Of a stretch of DNA of 64,000 nucleotides, positions 37,472 through 47,021 are shown in pieces. A program made the translations under genes and the position numbers. Position 1 is the stretch's first letter; each line of letters opens with the position of its first letter. This DNA comes from Candidatus Gastranaerophilales bacterium (GTDB lineage: Bacteria > Cyanobacteriota > Vampirovibrionia > Gastranaerophilales > Gastranaerophilaceae): the NCBI GenBank assembly GCA_944325525.1, contig CALVAK010000001.1, positions 62,001 through 126,000 of the forward strand. Direction: 5' to 3'. The notes under the pieces were generated by a model. It ran no database searches and was not told the DNA's origin. It saw only the letters and a list, made by a program, of their open reading frames with translations.

Positions 37472-39762
37472 TCTATATCTATTGGTTCTTTCAAAATACT
37501 ATTAATAGCTGTTTTTGCAGTTTGTTTTAAATTTTCATTGATATATGGTAATATTGTAAGCTGTCTTAAAACATCTATTGTGCGTTTAAAAATTCTTACA
37601 ATATCTCCTTCGGATGAATCAACTTGTTTTGCAATATCTTCCCAGGGTGTGTCCAAAATCCATTGTTCTATTAATGGAGAGTAGTAAGAATTTATATACA
37701 TCTCAGTGCTAATATCGTTTTCACTCTGCATAATTGCAATTTTTTTGCGGATTTCTTTTATTCTGTTTAATGCTTTTCTTGTGTTTTTACTAATAGGTTG
37801 ATTAGGATATACATCGCTTCTTAAGTCTTCAGTTACAAGAGCACAAATAACAGAAGCCAGTTCATACGGTTCAAGTTCATCTAATATCCCTTTTAATATG
37901 ATTTCGGATAAGAAAAGTTCGTTTTCTGCTCTTATCATTGAACATACTATACCTGAATTTGTAGGACTACCGTTTAAAATGTATCCTGTTTTTTCAAGTA
38001 TATCTTTATGAGCAAGAAATTTATTCCAATATATATCTTTTTGGTTCTCAATGTTTTTACATATTTCTTTATGTTTTTTTTCATATCTTGAAATTATTTC
38101 AAGATTTTTAATATGTTTTTTATATCCCCTGCAAATATCACAGTTGTATTTCTGCATTTGCTCATGTATTTCATGTGTTTTAGTGGAATATTCAATTACT
38201 TCAGGACTGTCTTTTTGTCCTTTTTGTTTTGCCTGCTTAATTAAAGTTTTCGTCAGCTTTCTGTATACAATATATTTTTCTTTTAATTTATTAAATTCAA
38301 TTAGATCTTCAGAAGTTAAATTAAACGGACATTTCTCTGCTTTTAATTTCTGAATTGTTTGTTCGCAGCTAATTTGCTGCAAGATTATCGGCTTTAGTCT
38401 GTCATTAGAGGAAAAATATCCAAAACTTTTTAAAATAAGTTCTTTTGCCTGCTCTAAATCCAAATTTTGTAATAAGTTTAAAACCATGGAATAACTTGGT
38501 GAAAAACGACTTTCTAACGGGTTGGAAGAACTTTTTACAAGTTGTGCAACTTCAAGCGGTGATTGGAATTGTGTTCCCATTACAACAACATAACCGATTT
38601 TATCCATACCTCGTCTTCCGGCACGTCCTGACATTTGTAAAAATTCATTTGCACTGAGCATCCGGTGCCCGGAATCTGTTCTTTTGCTAATTGCCGAAAT
38701 AACAGTTGTTCTTGCCGGCATGTTGATTCCGGCGGCTAATGTCTCTGTTGCAAAAACTACTTTTATTAACCCCTTTTGAAAAAGTCTTTCAACTAATTGT
38801 TTCCAGGCCGGAAGTAATCCAGCATGATGTGAAGCCACGCCTTTGTACAAATATTCTAAATTTTTGTTGTTTTCAAGATAACTATGTTCGTTTAAAAAAG
38901 TTTTAATTTCTTCTTTTATCTGTTTTTCTTCTTCAGATGAAATAAGAGTTATATCAGAACATTTTTCCATATATTCATCACATTTTTTACGTGAAAATGT
39001 GAAAAAAATAGCCGGCAGCATATTTTTATTGTGTAAAACTTTTACCAGTTCATTAATATTATTACGTTTTTTTGCCTGTTTTGAGTAATACTTAAGTTTT
39101 TTTTCAGGTTTTATTCTTTTATTTAACCTGCCCTCAGGAGTAAATAAAGGCAATATATCAAAAGGTTTTGAAGAATCATAATAAAAATGTTTTAAAGGAA
39201 CTGGTCTGAAATCCGTATAAACAAGTTCTGTCTTTGAATGAACTGTATTTATCCAATCGCATAATTGTTTTGAATTTGCAATTGTAGCACTAAGTGCAAT
39301 TATTTGGATTGAAGGAGGGCAGTAAATAATACTTTCTTCCCAAACAGTGCCTCGTTGTTCATCATTCATATAATGAACTTCATCAAGTACAACGTATTTA
39401 ACATCTTTTAAGTTATCTTTTAAAGAACCGAAATTGGTATTATAGAGCATATTTCTAAAAACTTCGGTTGTCATAACGACAACAGGAGCTTCACGGTTTA
39501 TTGAAGTATCTCCTGTTAAAAGACCAACATTTCCTATTCCGTATTTTCTGCCGAAATCGTAATATTTTTGATTAGAAAGTGCTTTTAAAGGTGTTGTGTA
39601 GAATAATCTTGTATTCTCTTCCAGAGATTTTTGAATAGCTGCTTCTGCGATACAAGTTTTTCCAGCACCTGTAGGAGCACAAACAACAATACTTTTATTA
39701 TCGCAAATATAGTCAACTGCCTTCTTTTGGAAGTCATCCAGTTTAAAATCAAACTTATACAA
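37468..39762 (-). CDS. Ski2-like DEAD/DEAH-box helicase (DSHCT family)
   Basis: 764 residues. RecA-like domain 1 has motif I APTGAGKTCIAEAAI, motif Ia YTTPLKALSNQKYYDF, motif II VVLDEVHYM and motif III ALSATIAN. Domain 2 has TLAAGINMPARTTVI and QMSGRAGRRGMDKIGYVV. A C-terminal helical region (about 560-760), with a CDICRGY pair, matches a DSHCT-like domain. Such Ski2-type RNA helicases occur in Cyanobacteria and chloroplasts (ISE2-like), where they act in RNA processing; that role here is inferred. The start overlaps aroF by 8 bases. It is the last gene of ffh-NTase-aroF-helicase. Confidence 0.87.
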   Translation of the reverse strand: MYKFDFKLDDFQKKAVDYICDNKSIVVCAPTGAGKTCIAEAAIQKSLEENTRLFYTTPLKALSNQKYYDFGRKYGIGNVGLLTGDTSINREAPVVVMTTEVFRNMLYNTNFGSLKDNLKDVKYVVLDEVHYMNDEQRGTVWEESIIYCPPSIQIIALSATIANSKQLCDWINTVHSKTELVYTDFRPVPLKHFYYDSSKPFDILPLFTPEGRLNKRIKPEKKLKYYSKQAKKRNNINELVKVLHNKNMLPAIFFTFSRKKCDEYMEKCSDITLISSEEEKQIKEEIKTFLNEHSYLENNKNLEYLYKGVASHHAGLLPAWKQLVERLFQKGLIKVVFATETLAAGINMPARTTVISAISKRTDSGHRMLSANEFLQMSGRAGRRGMDKIGYVVVMGTQFQSPLEVAQLVKSSSNPLESRFSPSYSMVLNLLQNLDLEQAKELILKSFGYFSSNDRLKPIILQQISCEQTIQKLKAEKCPFNLTSEDLIEFNKLKEKYIVYRKLTKTLIKQAKQKGQKDSPEVIEYSTKTHEIHEQMQKYNCDICRGYKKHIKNLEIISRYEKKHKEICKNIENQKDIYWNKFLAHKDILEKTGYILNGSPTNSGIVCSMIRAENELFLSEIILKGILDELEPYELASVICALVTEDLRSDVYPNQPISKNTRKALNRIKEIRKKIAIMQSENDISTEMYINSYYSPLIEQWILDTPWEDIAKQVDSSEGDIVRIFKRTIDVLRQLTILPYINENLKQTAKTAINSILKEPIDID

Positions 39763-40810
39763 TACTTACGCCTTCTTTTGAATGTTTATTATCGTAGTCA
39801 ATTCTGCCTATTAACTTATTTAAATGTTTTGCAACTTCTTTGAACATTGGTATAGGTAAACTTTGTGCTCCGTCAGATGAAGCATTTTCAGGATCGTGAT
39901 GTACTTCCATCATAATTCCGTGAGCACCTACTATTAAACCTGCTTTTGCCATCGGTTCTATTAAATAGCGTCTTCCTGTACCGTGGCTTGGGTCAACTAT
40001 AACAGGAAGGTGTGAATATTTTTTTATAACCGGTATTGCTGTAATATCAAGGGTATTTCTTGTTGCAGTGTTGTCAACTCCTTTTATTCCCCTTTCACAA
40101 AGAATTACTTTATCATTACCATGGTACATTATATGTTCTGCCGCAAGCAAAAATTCTCTTATTGTAGCAGCAGGTCCACGTTTTAAAATTACCGGTTTAT
40201 TGCATTTACCTACTGCTTTTAATAGTTTAAAGTTTTGCATATTTCTTGCACCGATTTGAATGACATCGGCATACTGGCATACAAGATCTAAATCTAAAGT
40301 ATCCATTAATTCTGTTACAATAAGTAAACCTGTTTTCTCTCTTGCTATTGCCAGATACTCAAGGGCTTTTTCTTCCAGACCCTGAAAATCGTAAGGTGAT
40401 GTTCTGGGTTTAAAAGCACCGCCTCTTAAAAAATGACAGCCCATTTCCTTAGCTGCATCAGCTACTCTTAATAATCCGTCAATATCATTTTCTACACAGC
40501 AAGGTCCTACTATTAATACAGGCTTTTCAAGTCCGCCTATTCTTACTCCGTTTGAAAATTCTATTACTGTATCTTCTTGTTTACATTCTCGTGAAGCTAA
40601 TTTATATGGCTCTTGAATAAGTTTTACACTTCTTACACCTTCATACGACTGAAAAGAATGCGGTTCAACAAGACGTTTATCTCCTATTGCCGCAATTACA
40701 GTCATTACATCACCCTGGTTAAGAACTATTCTGAATCCTTTGTTTCTTAATGCTTTTACTACTGTATCTATTTGTTCTTTTGTTGCTGAAGGTTCCATTA
40801 TTATAATCAT
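39755..40810 (-). CDS. aroF: 3-deoxy-7-phosphoheptulonate synthase (DAHP synthase, type I-beta)
   Basis: First step of the shikimate pathway: PEP plus erythrose 4-phosphate. 351 residues from ATG 40810, which has a GAGG ribosome site; the longer open frame adds 13 unlike residues. An N-terminal ferredoxin-like regulatory domain (about 1-70: IIIMEPSATKEQIDTVVKAL) leads to a barrel with VLIVGPCCVEN, FLRGGAFKPRTSPYDFQG, ILKRGPAATIREFLLAAEHI and VIVDPSHGTGRRYLI, the full set of metal and substrate residues. Regulation through the N-terminal domain is likely. It belongs to the same pathway as pheA. Confidence 0.95.
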   Translation of the reverse strand: MIIIMEPSATKEQIDTVVKALRNKGFRIVLNQGDVMTVIAAIGDKRLVEPHSFQSYEGVRSVKLIQEPYKLASRECKQEDTVIEFSNGVRIGGLEKPVLIVGPCCVENDIDGLLRVADAAKEMGCHFLRGGAFKPRTSPYDFQGLEEKALEYLAIAREKTGLLIVTELMDTLDLDLVCQYADVIQIGARNMQNFKLLKAVGKCNKPVILKRGPAATIREFLLAAEHIMYHGNDKVILCERGIKGVDNTATRNTLDITAIPVIKKYSHLPVIVDPSHGTGRRYLIEPMAKAGLIVGAHGIMMEVHHDPENASSDGAQSLPIPMFKEVAKHLNKLIGRIDYDNKHSKEGVSIV

Positions 40811-40823
40811 ATATTCCTCTTTC

Positions 40824-41840
40824 TTATACCGGTATATTTTCTTTTTCAAAACTTATAGTTTCTGTTTCTATTTTGTTTTCTATTGAATTTTTTACAGATA
40901 CATTATTTAATATAATGGAATTCTTTATTGTTACATTATCTTGTACGTTAATATTATTCCATAATATTGAATTTATTATTTTTACGTTTCTGCCTATAAT
41001 ACAATTATTTCCAATTATGCAGTTTTCTGTAAATTCCGCACCTTCTTTTATAATAGTATTTTTACCTGTACAAATTAGTCCTCCCATTGTTCTTTGTGCT
41101 TCAGGTAAAAATGATTTTACTTTGTGATTCAGTATGTCACTGTTTGCTTTTTTATATTGTTCAAGAGAACCTATATCTGTCCAATAACCATCCATTATAT
41201 ATGTATTTATTTTTTCTCCTGATTCTAAAAGAGCGGGAAATACATTTTTTGCAAAATCATAAAACGTATTTTCAGGTATATAATTAAATATTTCATAACT
41301 GAATATATATATACCTGTATTCACAAGATTGGATTTTGCTTCATATAATTTTGGCTTTTCTTGAAAACTTTCAACCTGTCCGTTTTTACCGGGGACAACT
41401 ACTCCATATATTGAAACATCTTTCGGATTAATTTCTTTGAGTACTATTGTTGCAATGGCTTCCGATTTTTTATGTGAGTCATACGCTTTAAATATGTCTA
41501 TATCGGAAAGTCCGTCACCTGACATAACAAGAAAATCTTCTCCTTTATCAAAAAAGAATTTGCATTTGCCAACTCCGCCGGCAGTTCCAGATAATTCTTC
41601 TTCTTTAATAAAAGAAAAATTAACATCGAAATTACTATTTTTATAATGTTTTTGTATTTCTTCAGATTTATAGTAAGTGTTTGCAATTATTTTTTTTATC
41701 CCGAAAGAAGACAAATGTCTTACAATAATATCCATAGCCGGTGTATTAACAAGAGGTACTAATGGTTTGGGCAAAGCATTAGACAGGGCTTCCAGCCTTG
41801 AACCTACACCTGCTGCCATTATCATTGCTTTTTTTAACAT
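40824..41840 (-). CDS. sugar-1-phosphate nucleotidyltransferase with left-handed beta-helix
   Basis: 338 residues. A nucleotidyltransferase domain begins KAMIMAAGVGSRLEALSNALPKPLVPLVNTP, the GxGxR-KP loop, and includes FLVMSGDGLSDID, with metal-binding Asp residues. From about 235 hexapeptide repeats occur (NTIIKEGAEFTENCIIGNNCIIGRNVKIINSILWNN), giving a left-handed beta-helix. It makes an NDP-sugar, plausibly GDP-mannose or a dTDP/UDP-sugar; the substrate is unresolved. It lies 21 bases after ffh and 13 before aroF. Confidence 0.88.
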   Translation of the reverse strand: MLKKAMIMAAGVGSRLEALSNALPKPLVPLVNTPAMDIIVRHLSSFGIKKIIANTYYKSEEIQKHYKNSNFDVNFSFIKEEELSGTAGGVGKCKFFFDKGEDFLVMSGDGLSDIDIFKAYDSHKKSEAIATIVLKEINPKDVSIYGVVVPGKNGQVESFQEKPKLYEAKSNLVNTGIYIFSYEIFNYIPENTFYDFAKNVFPALLESGEKINTYIMDGYWTDIGSLEQYKKANSDILNHKVKSFLPEAQRTMGGLICTGKNTIIKEGAEFTENCIIGNNCIIGRNVKIINSILWNNINVQDNVTIKNSIILNNVSVKNSIENKIETETISFEKENIPV

Positions 41841-41861
41841 AAATTCACCAACATTTACCTT

Positions 41862-43223
41862 TTAAAACGGAAATTTTCCTCCGAAATTTTTAGGGATTCT
41901 TAATTTCCCTTTTTTTGCTTTCTTCTTTAAATCGGAAAATCCTTTCATCATCTGTCGCATTTGATTAAATTGAGTAATTATCTGATTTACTTCGTGTATT
42001 GGAATACCTGAACCTGCTGATATACGTCTTTTTCTTGATGTATTTATCAGTTCGGGATTTGCTCTTTCTTTTGGTGTCATACTTGAAATAAATGACTCAA
42101 TCTTTTTTAATTGCTTTTCACCTTCTGTTGCAATCAGTTCTTTATTATCACGTGATAATCCAGGGATTGGAAGCATACCAAGAATATTATCTATTGAACC
42201 GAACATTTTCATCTGTTTTTGCATATTCAAAAAATCATTATATGAAAATTCGGCTTTTTCCATTTTCTTTTCTAATTCTTTTGCCTGTTTTTCATCAAAT
42301 ACTTCCTGTGCTTTTTCAACAAGAGAAACGATATCTCCCATACCGAGAATTCTGTCAGCCATTCTTGAGGGATGAAAATCATTTAGTGCATCAAGTTTTT
42401 CTCCGGTTCCCGTTAACTTAATCGGTTTTCCGGAAGAATAAACTACACTTAAAGCGGCTCCGCCTCTTGAATCTCCGTCAAGTTTTGTAAGGACAATTCC
42501 TGTTATATCGAGTTGTAAATTAAAATTTTCAGCAACGCTTACAGCCTGCTGTCCGAGCATTGAATCTATTACCAGAAGTTTTTCTCCTGGTTTAAATGCT
42601 CTGTCAATTAACAATAACTCAGCCATCATCTCGTTATCTATTTGCAGACGACCAGCTGTATCTATAATTACAACGTTATATCCGTTTTCTTTTGAATAAT
42701 TTATAGCATCCGATACTATTTTTTGTACATCTTTAACCCCGTCTTGTGAAAAAACAGGTGTTTTTATTTGTTCTCCTAAAATTTTTAATTGAGTTATTGC
42801 AGCAGGTCTATATACGTCAGCAGCTACTAATATGGGATTTTTTCCTTCTTTTTTTAATTTGACTGCCAATTTGGCTGCTGAGGTTGTTTTTCCTGAACCT
42901 TGTAAACCCAGCATCATTATTAAAGACGGGTGCCCGTCCAATATTAATGGCGAATTTTCTTTTCCGAGAATATTAACTAGTTCATCGTGCACTATTTTAA
43001 TAAATTGCTCTGTCGGGTTAACTCCTTTTAAAACATCTGTCCCTAGAGCTTTTTCTTTTAATGCAGACATAAATATTTTAACAACTTTAAGACTTACATC
43101 TGCTTCAAGTAAAGCTCTTCTTACTTCACGCAGTGCATCTGAAATGTTTTCTTCCGTCAATGAAGCATTCCCGGAGGCTTTTCTTATTATTTCCTGTAAT
43201 CTTTCGGATAAATTATCAAACAT
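41862..43223 (-). CDS. ffh: signal recognition particle protein Ffh (SRP54)
   Basis: GTPase that delivers ribosomes making membrane proteins to the Sec translocon. 453 residues. N domain with ALREVRRALLEADVSLKVVK; G domain with P-loop GLQGSGKTTSAAKLA, DVYRPAAITQL, IIDTAGR and TKLDGDSRGG; M domain with PIPGLSR and SRKRRISAGSGIPIHEVNQI, the 4.5S RNA-binding part. The usual VDAMTGQDA is VIDSMLGQQAV here, a mild change. No 4.5S RNA gene was recognised in the window. It heads a minus-strand operon. Confidence 0.96.
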   Translation of the reverse strand: MFDNLSERLQEIIRKASGNASLTEENISDALREVRRALLEADVSLKVVKIFMSALKEKALGTDVLKGVNPTEQFIKIVHDELVNILGKENSPLILDGHPSLIMMLGLQGSGKTTSAAKLAVKLKKEGKNPILVAADVYRPAAITQLKILGEQIKTPVFSQDGVKDVQKIVSDAINYSKENGYNVVIIDTAGRLQIDNEMMAELLLIDRAFKPGEKLLVIDSMLGQQAVSVAENFNLQLDITGIVLTKLDGDSRGGAALSVVYSSGKPIKLTGTGEKLDALNDFHPSRMADRILGMGDIVSLVEKAQEVFDEKQAKELEKKMEKAEFSYNDFLNMQKQMKMFGSIDNILGMLPIPGLSRDNKELIATEGEKQLKKIESFISSMTPKERANPELINTSRKRRISAGSGIPIHEVNQIITQFNQMRQMMKGFSDLKKKAKKGKLRIPKNFGGKFPF

Positions 43224-43319
43224 AACAATAAAATTTTACTATAAAAAATACTACTATTATCTTACTGTTACAAAATTGTTGCAGTTAAAACATTACTAGT
43301 AAATTCATTAAATGCCGGT

Positions 43320-43910
43320 TTATATGACTTTATCAATAAGTCCGTATTCAACGGCTTCTTGTGCTGACATATAATTATCTCTTTCTGTATCAGCATAGAT
43401 TTTTTCTACGCTTTGTCCTGTATGTTCAGCAAGAAGAGTATTTAATTCTTTCTTCATTCTGAGAATTTCTTTTGCTTCAATTTCAATATCCGTTGCCTGT
43501 CCTTTTGCACCGCCGAGTGGTTGGTGAATCATAATTCTTGCACTTGGAAGAGCCATTCTTTTTCCTTTTGTTCCTGCAGAAAGAAGAAATGCTCCCATGC
43601 TTGCTGCTTCACCCAGGCATATTGTCGATACATCAGCTCTTATATGTTTCATTGTATCATATATTGCAAATCCTGCCGTAATAACTCCGCCGGGACTATT
43701 TATGTACATCATTATATCTTTTTCGGGATTTTCGCTGTCTAATAATAAAAGTTGTGCCACTATTGAATTTGCCATTTCATCATCTATTTCTTCACCCAGA
43801 AAAATTATGCGTTCTCTTAATAATCTGGAAAAAATATCAAAAGACCTTTCTCCTCTCGATGACGATTCTATTACGGTCGGTATATAACTTAATATTGTTT
43901 TTCTGTCCAT
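43320..43910 (-). CDS. clpP: ATP-dependent Clp protease proteolytic subunit
   Basis: 196 residues. The catalytic triad is intact: S104 in [10 protein letters not shown]129 in MIHQP, and D178 in [11 protein letters not shown]. An oxyanion loop [13 protein letters not shown] is present. It degrades unfolded proteins with ClpX or ClpA/C; neither partner gene is nearby. A GAGGGG ribosome site precedes the ATG. It follows the divergent plus-strand gene at 44013 and is transcribed away from it. Confidence 0.96.
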   Translation of the reverse strand: MDRKTILSYIPTVIESSSRGERSFDIFSRLLRERIIFLGEEIDDEMANSIVAQLLLLDSENPEKDIMMYINSPGGVITAGFAIYDTMKHIRADVSTICLGEAASMGAFLLSAGTKGKRMALPSARIMIHQPLGGAKGQATDIEIEAKEILRMKKELNTLLAEHTGQSVEKIYADTERDNYMSAQEAVEYGLIDKVI

Positions 43911-44012
43911 GAACCCCTCAATTCTTCTAATATTATAAATTATAATACTAAATTTATTTTATACAAAGTCGGTTTTTTTATAAATATTTGATAAAATTAT
44001 TTCAGGTGAATT

Positions 44013-44549
44013 ATGATTTTTGATTCAAATTTAATTGCTTATGATTTTATGACGGATTTTAACGGTCCTGACAGACAATACCCTTCGCCGTATTATCCTG
44101 CCGGTGTTTATGATAGTGATGATCCCAGATACCATTTCGGCCCTGAATCATCTGAGTATCCTAATTTAACTTTACCTTGTAAATTATACGATATGTACGG
44201 AAATGAAATACCGGATGGATATTATATGATTGCTCTTTCTCCTAATATGAATTATTTAAATATGTATCAAAGTAACGTTTTAAAAGCCAGAATAAAAGTT
44301 ATTAAATTAGTAGAAAGAATGTATACACAGGAAGAATTAAATGAAGAATCCGAAATAATTGACAGAATGCAGAAAGCAAAAAGAAAAAAGAAATTAAAAG
44401 AATATCGTGAAGCACAGGAAGATTTAGTTGCTTTTAAAGAACGTGCTGCTGCTAATTCAAAGGCAGAACTTCTTGACTCGGGAAAAGGATATTACATTCT
44501 TAAATATAAATGCAACGGTAAAGAAGCTACAGGTATCATTCAAAAATAA
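44013..44549 (+). CDS. unknown protein upstream of the FlhA-domain gene
   Basis: 178 residues, no signal peptide or membrane helix. The N-terminus is rich in Tyr, Pro and Asp (GPDRQYPSPYYPAGVYDS), followed by a small beta-rich domain (LPCKLYDMYGNEIPDGYYMIAL). A charged helix comes next (RMQKAKRKKKLKEYREAQE), and a last beta-hairpin (GKGYYILKYKCNGKEATGII). I do not recognise it. A GGTG-type weak ribosome site is present. The FlhA-domain gene starts 60 bases later in the same direction, so a joint role is possible. Confidence 0.6.
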   Translation: MIFDSNLIAYDFMTDFNGPDRQYPSPYYPAGVYDSDDPRYHFGPESSEYPNLTLPCKLYDMYGNEIPDGYYMIALSPNMNYLNMYQSNVLKARIKVIKLVERMYTQEELNEESEIIDRMQKAKRKKKLKEYREAQEDLVAFKERAAANSKAELLDSGKGYYILKYKCNGKEATGIIQK

Positions 44550-44609
44550 TAATGTATTTTCAAAATAAAAATGTTATCATAATTATAAGAGACAATTAAG
44601 GATTTATTT

Positions 44610-46073
44610 ATGTATAAGCCAACAAGAAATATTTATACAATAAGAACATCTCCTTATAATGATAATGAAAAACTTGAAAATCTTTTGAATGATATGTCAA
44701 AAGATGGCTGGGATGTTTATTCTATTCAGGAGTTGGAAGGTGATGAGGGATTTTTCTATAACTGTATATTCATTAAAGAAGTGGAAACAGAAGATTCGAC
44801 TTTAAGTGAAACTTCTGATTTACTAAATTTTAAATCACGTATAGAAAGAATTATTAATCCTGAACTTGATCCTTATGAACTTTGTGTTGATATACAAAAG
44901 AAAATAAAAGAAAAAAGACAAAAAATTGCACAGGTGAAATCTCTCATTGATTCAACATCTGAAGATTCAAGAGCAATATTAAATGCTGAAATATCAAAAC
45001 ATATAGATGAGCTTGAAGAATTAAAACATAAACTTACTAAAATAATTACTCCTGATATTATGGAAAAGAAACTCGGAGAGCAGAAAATTTCTCTTGTTAT
45101 ATCAGAAGAGCTTATTGATATACTTGATAATGATAATGAATTTAATATACTGTCGCAGATTGTTTTAATACGGCAAAATTTGACTGAAAGTTTAGGTTAT
45201 ATAATTCCTAAAATCAAAATAGAAGTTGATGATACACTTCAAGAAAATGAGTTTATGGTTAAGGTCAGAGGTATTCCAGCTATAACTTCAAGAGCTTATT
45301 GCGGGTATACAATGTTCTTTAAAAGTGAGCTGAACGTAGAAAAAATGCCTAATGATTCTTATGATGAAATTGATTGTATGACAGGGGCTGAAACGGTTTG
45401 GATTAATGAGAAAACAGCTAAAGATTACTGGGCAAAGGGGTTGGATACAACCGATTATATTGCAAAAATTATTGAATATACTGTTACTAAATATATCGAT
45501 GATATTTTTGATTATTCTGATATAAACAGATATATAGAAGTTGTTGGAAATCAGAATTTGTATTTGATAGAAAATATTATTCCCGATTATATGTCGGTTG
45601 CAGAATTAAAATATATTCTTACAAGCTTGATAAAAGAAAAAGTTTCAATAAAGGATATTGTGTATATTTTTGAAAAAATAAATGATTTTGCGGATGAAAC
45701 AAATAAAGAGGATCTCTTAGAGAGAATCAGAATTTCACTTGCAAGACAAATAAGTACATCTTTAATAAATGAAAAAGATAAAACAATATATGCTTATGAA
45801 CTTTCTAATGAAAGTATAGAATCATTTATCGGAGATAAATCAAATGATGATGTTATAAAAATAGAAAGTAATAAAATTGAAGCAGTTGTTAAAAAAATAA
45901 AAGAAAAAGTGAAGAAAAATACTCCGGAAAATAAAGAAATAATTCTTATAGCTCCTATGAAACTAAGGCATTTAGTATATTTAATTCTTTCTCAAATGCT
46001 TCCTAATTTGAGAGTTGTGGCAAGAGAAGAGTTGTTATTTGATTATCCGCTTCAAATAATAAGTACAATATAA
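44610..46073 (+). CDS. stand-alone FlhA/FHIPEP cytoplasmic-domain protein (no membrane domain)
   Basis: 487 residues. About 150-487 follow the FlhA C-terminal cytoplasmic domain in order. EKKLGEQKISLVISEELID and IRQNLTESLGYIIPKIKIEV match the start (the LxxELGFxxPxVxIRD region). GAETVWINEKTAKDYWAKGLDTTDYI matches the AVWIxxxxxxxAxxxGYTVVD region. IIPDYMSVAELKYILTSLIKEKVSIKDI matches the VPxLLSLxxLxxVLQxLLxExVxIRD region. The end, PMKLRHLVYLILSQMLPNLRVVAREEL, matches the last subdomain. The eight-helix membrane part of FlhA is missing; instead there is an N-terminal small domain (1-60) and a charged coiled-coil (about 70-145). No flagellar genes adjoin it. The function is unknown; chaperone or substrate binding is inferred. 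Confidence 0.75.
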   Translation: MYKPTRNIYTIRTSPYNDNEKLENLLNDMSKDGWDVYSIQELEGDEGFFYNCIFIKEVETEDSTLSETSDLLNFKSRIERIINPELDPYELCVDIQKKIKEKRQKIAQVKSLIDSTSEDSRAILNAEISKHIDELEELKHKLTKIITPDIMEKKLGEQKISLVISEELIDILDNDNEFNILSQIVLIRQNLTESLGYIIPKIKIEVDDTLQENEFMVKVRGIPAITSRAYCGYTMFFKSELNVEKMPNDSYDEIDCMTGAETVWINEKTAKDYWAKGLDTTDYIAKIIEYTVTKYIDDIFDYSDINRYIEVVGNQNLYLIENIIPDYMSVAELKYILTSLIKEKVSIKDIVYIFEKINDFADETNKEDLLERIRISLARQISTSLINEKDKTIYAYELSNESIESFIGDKSNDDVIKIESNKIEAVVKKIKEKVKKNTPENKEIILIAPMKLRHLVYLILSQMLPNLRVVAREELLFDYPLQIISTI

Positions 46074-46075
46074 GT

Positions 46076-46104
46076 AAAAGAGAGAATGAAAATTCTCTCT
46101 TTTT
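46076..46104. terminator. Rho-independent terminator
   Basis: A perfect 12-bp stem (46076-46087 with 46092-46103) closes a GAAA tetraloop, ending in a T-run. It lies between the FlhA-domain gene (ends 46073) and the convergent gene ending at 46125, and can serve both. Confidence 0.9.
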
Positions 46105-46124
46105 CGTCAGAAGAACAATTTTTA

Positions 46125-47021
46125 TTATGATTTTTTGTCAGCTTCTTTAGAGAAGAACTTTGAGCTGATTTTATTTGCTATTGGTGTTATAACAACAGGT
46201 CCGAGATATCTGTATATGATACCAAATATAACGAGAACTTTTAATTTGTTTATACCCGGTAATACTTTTTCTGCTTCAGCTCTTGCGGAAGCATTATTAT
46301 ATACATCATCAACAGTACCTTTTACAGCATCTTTTGCTTTATCTAAACAACCTTTATTGTCAGATATTGCCTTTTTAACGCTTTCTTGTATTTCTTTTAA
46401 TCTATCTTCGGTTATCTGGAATGTTTTAAGTTTACCTTCTTCTCCGACTAAATTTTTTAAGTGGCTGCCAACCATTGCAGCTGCCTCATCGAGTCCCTGC
46501 TTAAACTTTTCAGTATCTTTTTGACCTATAATATCAGTTACTTTTTTAAGTAATGAGCCTTTTGCTGAAGCAGAGGCATCTCGTCCCTGGGCTATATAAA
46601 AATCACTGTATTTTTTGAAATATTTTTCAGAACCTTTCATAACTGCATCAGTTATTTTATCCTCAACAAGATATGCTCCTGCAGTTGAAACTCCAAGTGT
46701 AAGAGCATCATTTATTAACATCTGCGGTTTTTGTTCTTTTTCTATTTTTTTGTTTCTTAAAGTATTTATCATATAAAATCCTGATAAGAAACAACTTTCA
46801 GCAACAAGAAGGTGGGTAAATGTTTTATTTGAATTACTAAATGCCTTTATAAATTTTTGAAATCCGCTTGTAGAAACAACTTTTTCATAAAAGCTTGACA
46901 GCCCTTTTGTAACAGGCTCCGGAACAACAGTCCCTTTAAAAGATGGAGCTTTGTTATTATCTTTATCATAGCTCTTTTGGCTCTTTGTATAGTAATTGGG
47001 TGTTATGCTATTTATTTTCAT
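46125..47021 (-). CDS. MKIN/FKG-type unknown protein
   Basis: 298 residues. It begins MKINSI and has a polar N-terminus of about 27 residues ending in SFKG, the lineage-type pattern shared with the genes at 47008 and 51618. Hydrophobic segments lie at about 72-88 and 103-119, and one near 268-285 (LKVLVIFGIIYRYLGPVVI). A helical, charged middle lies between. There is no Sec signal peptide. A GGGAG ribosome site precedes the ATG. It starts 14 bases inside the end of the 47008 gene, so the two are coupled. The function is unknown. Confidence 0.65.
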   Translation of the reverse strand: MKINSITPNYYTKSQKSYDKDNNKAPSFKGTVVPEPVTKGLSSFYEKVVSTSGFQKFIKAFSNSNKTFTHLLVAESCFLSGFYMINTLRNKKIEKEQKPQMLINDALTLGVSTAGAYLVEDKITDAVMKGSEKYFKKYSDFYIAQGRDASASAKGSLLKKVTDIIGQKDTEKFKQGLDEAAAMVGSHLKNLVGEEGKLKTFQITEDRLKEIQESVKKAISDNKGCLDKAKDAVKGTVDDVYNNASARAEAEKVLPGINKLKVLVIFGIIYRYLGPVVITPIANKISSKFFSKEADKKS

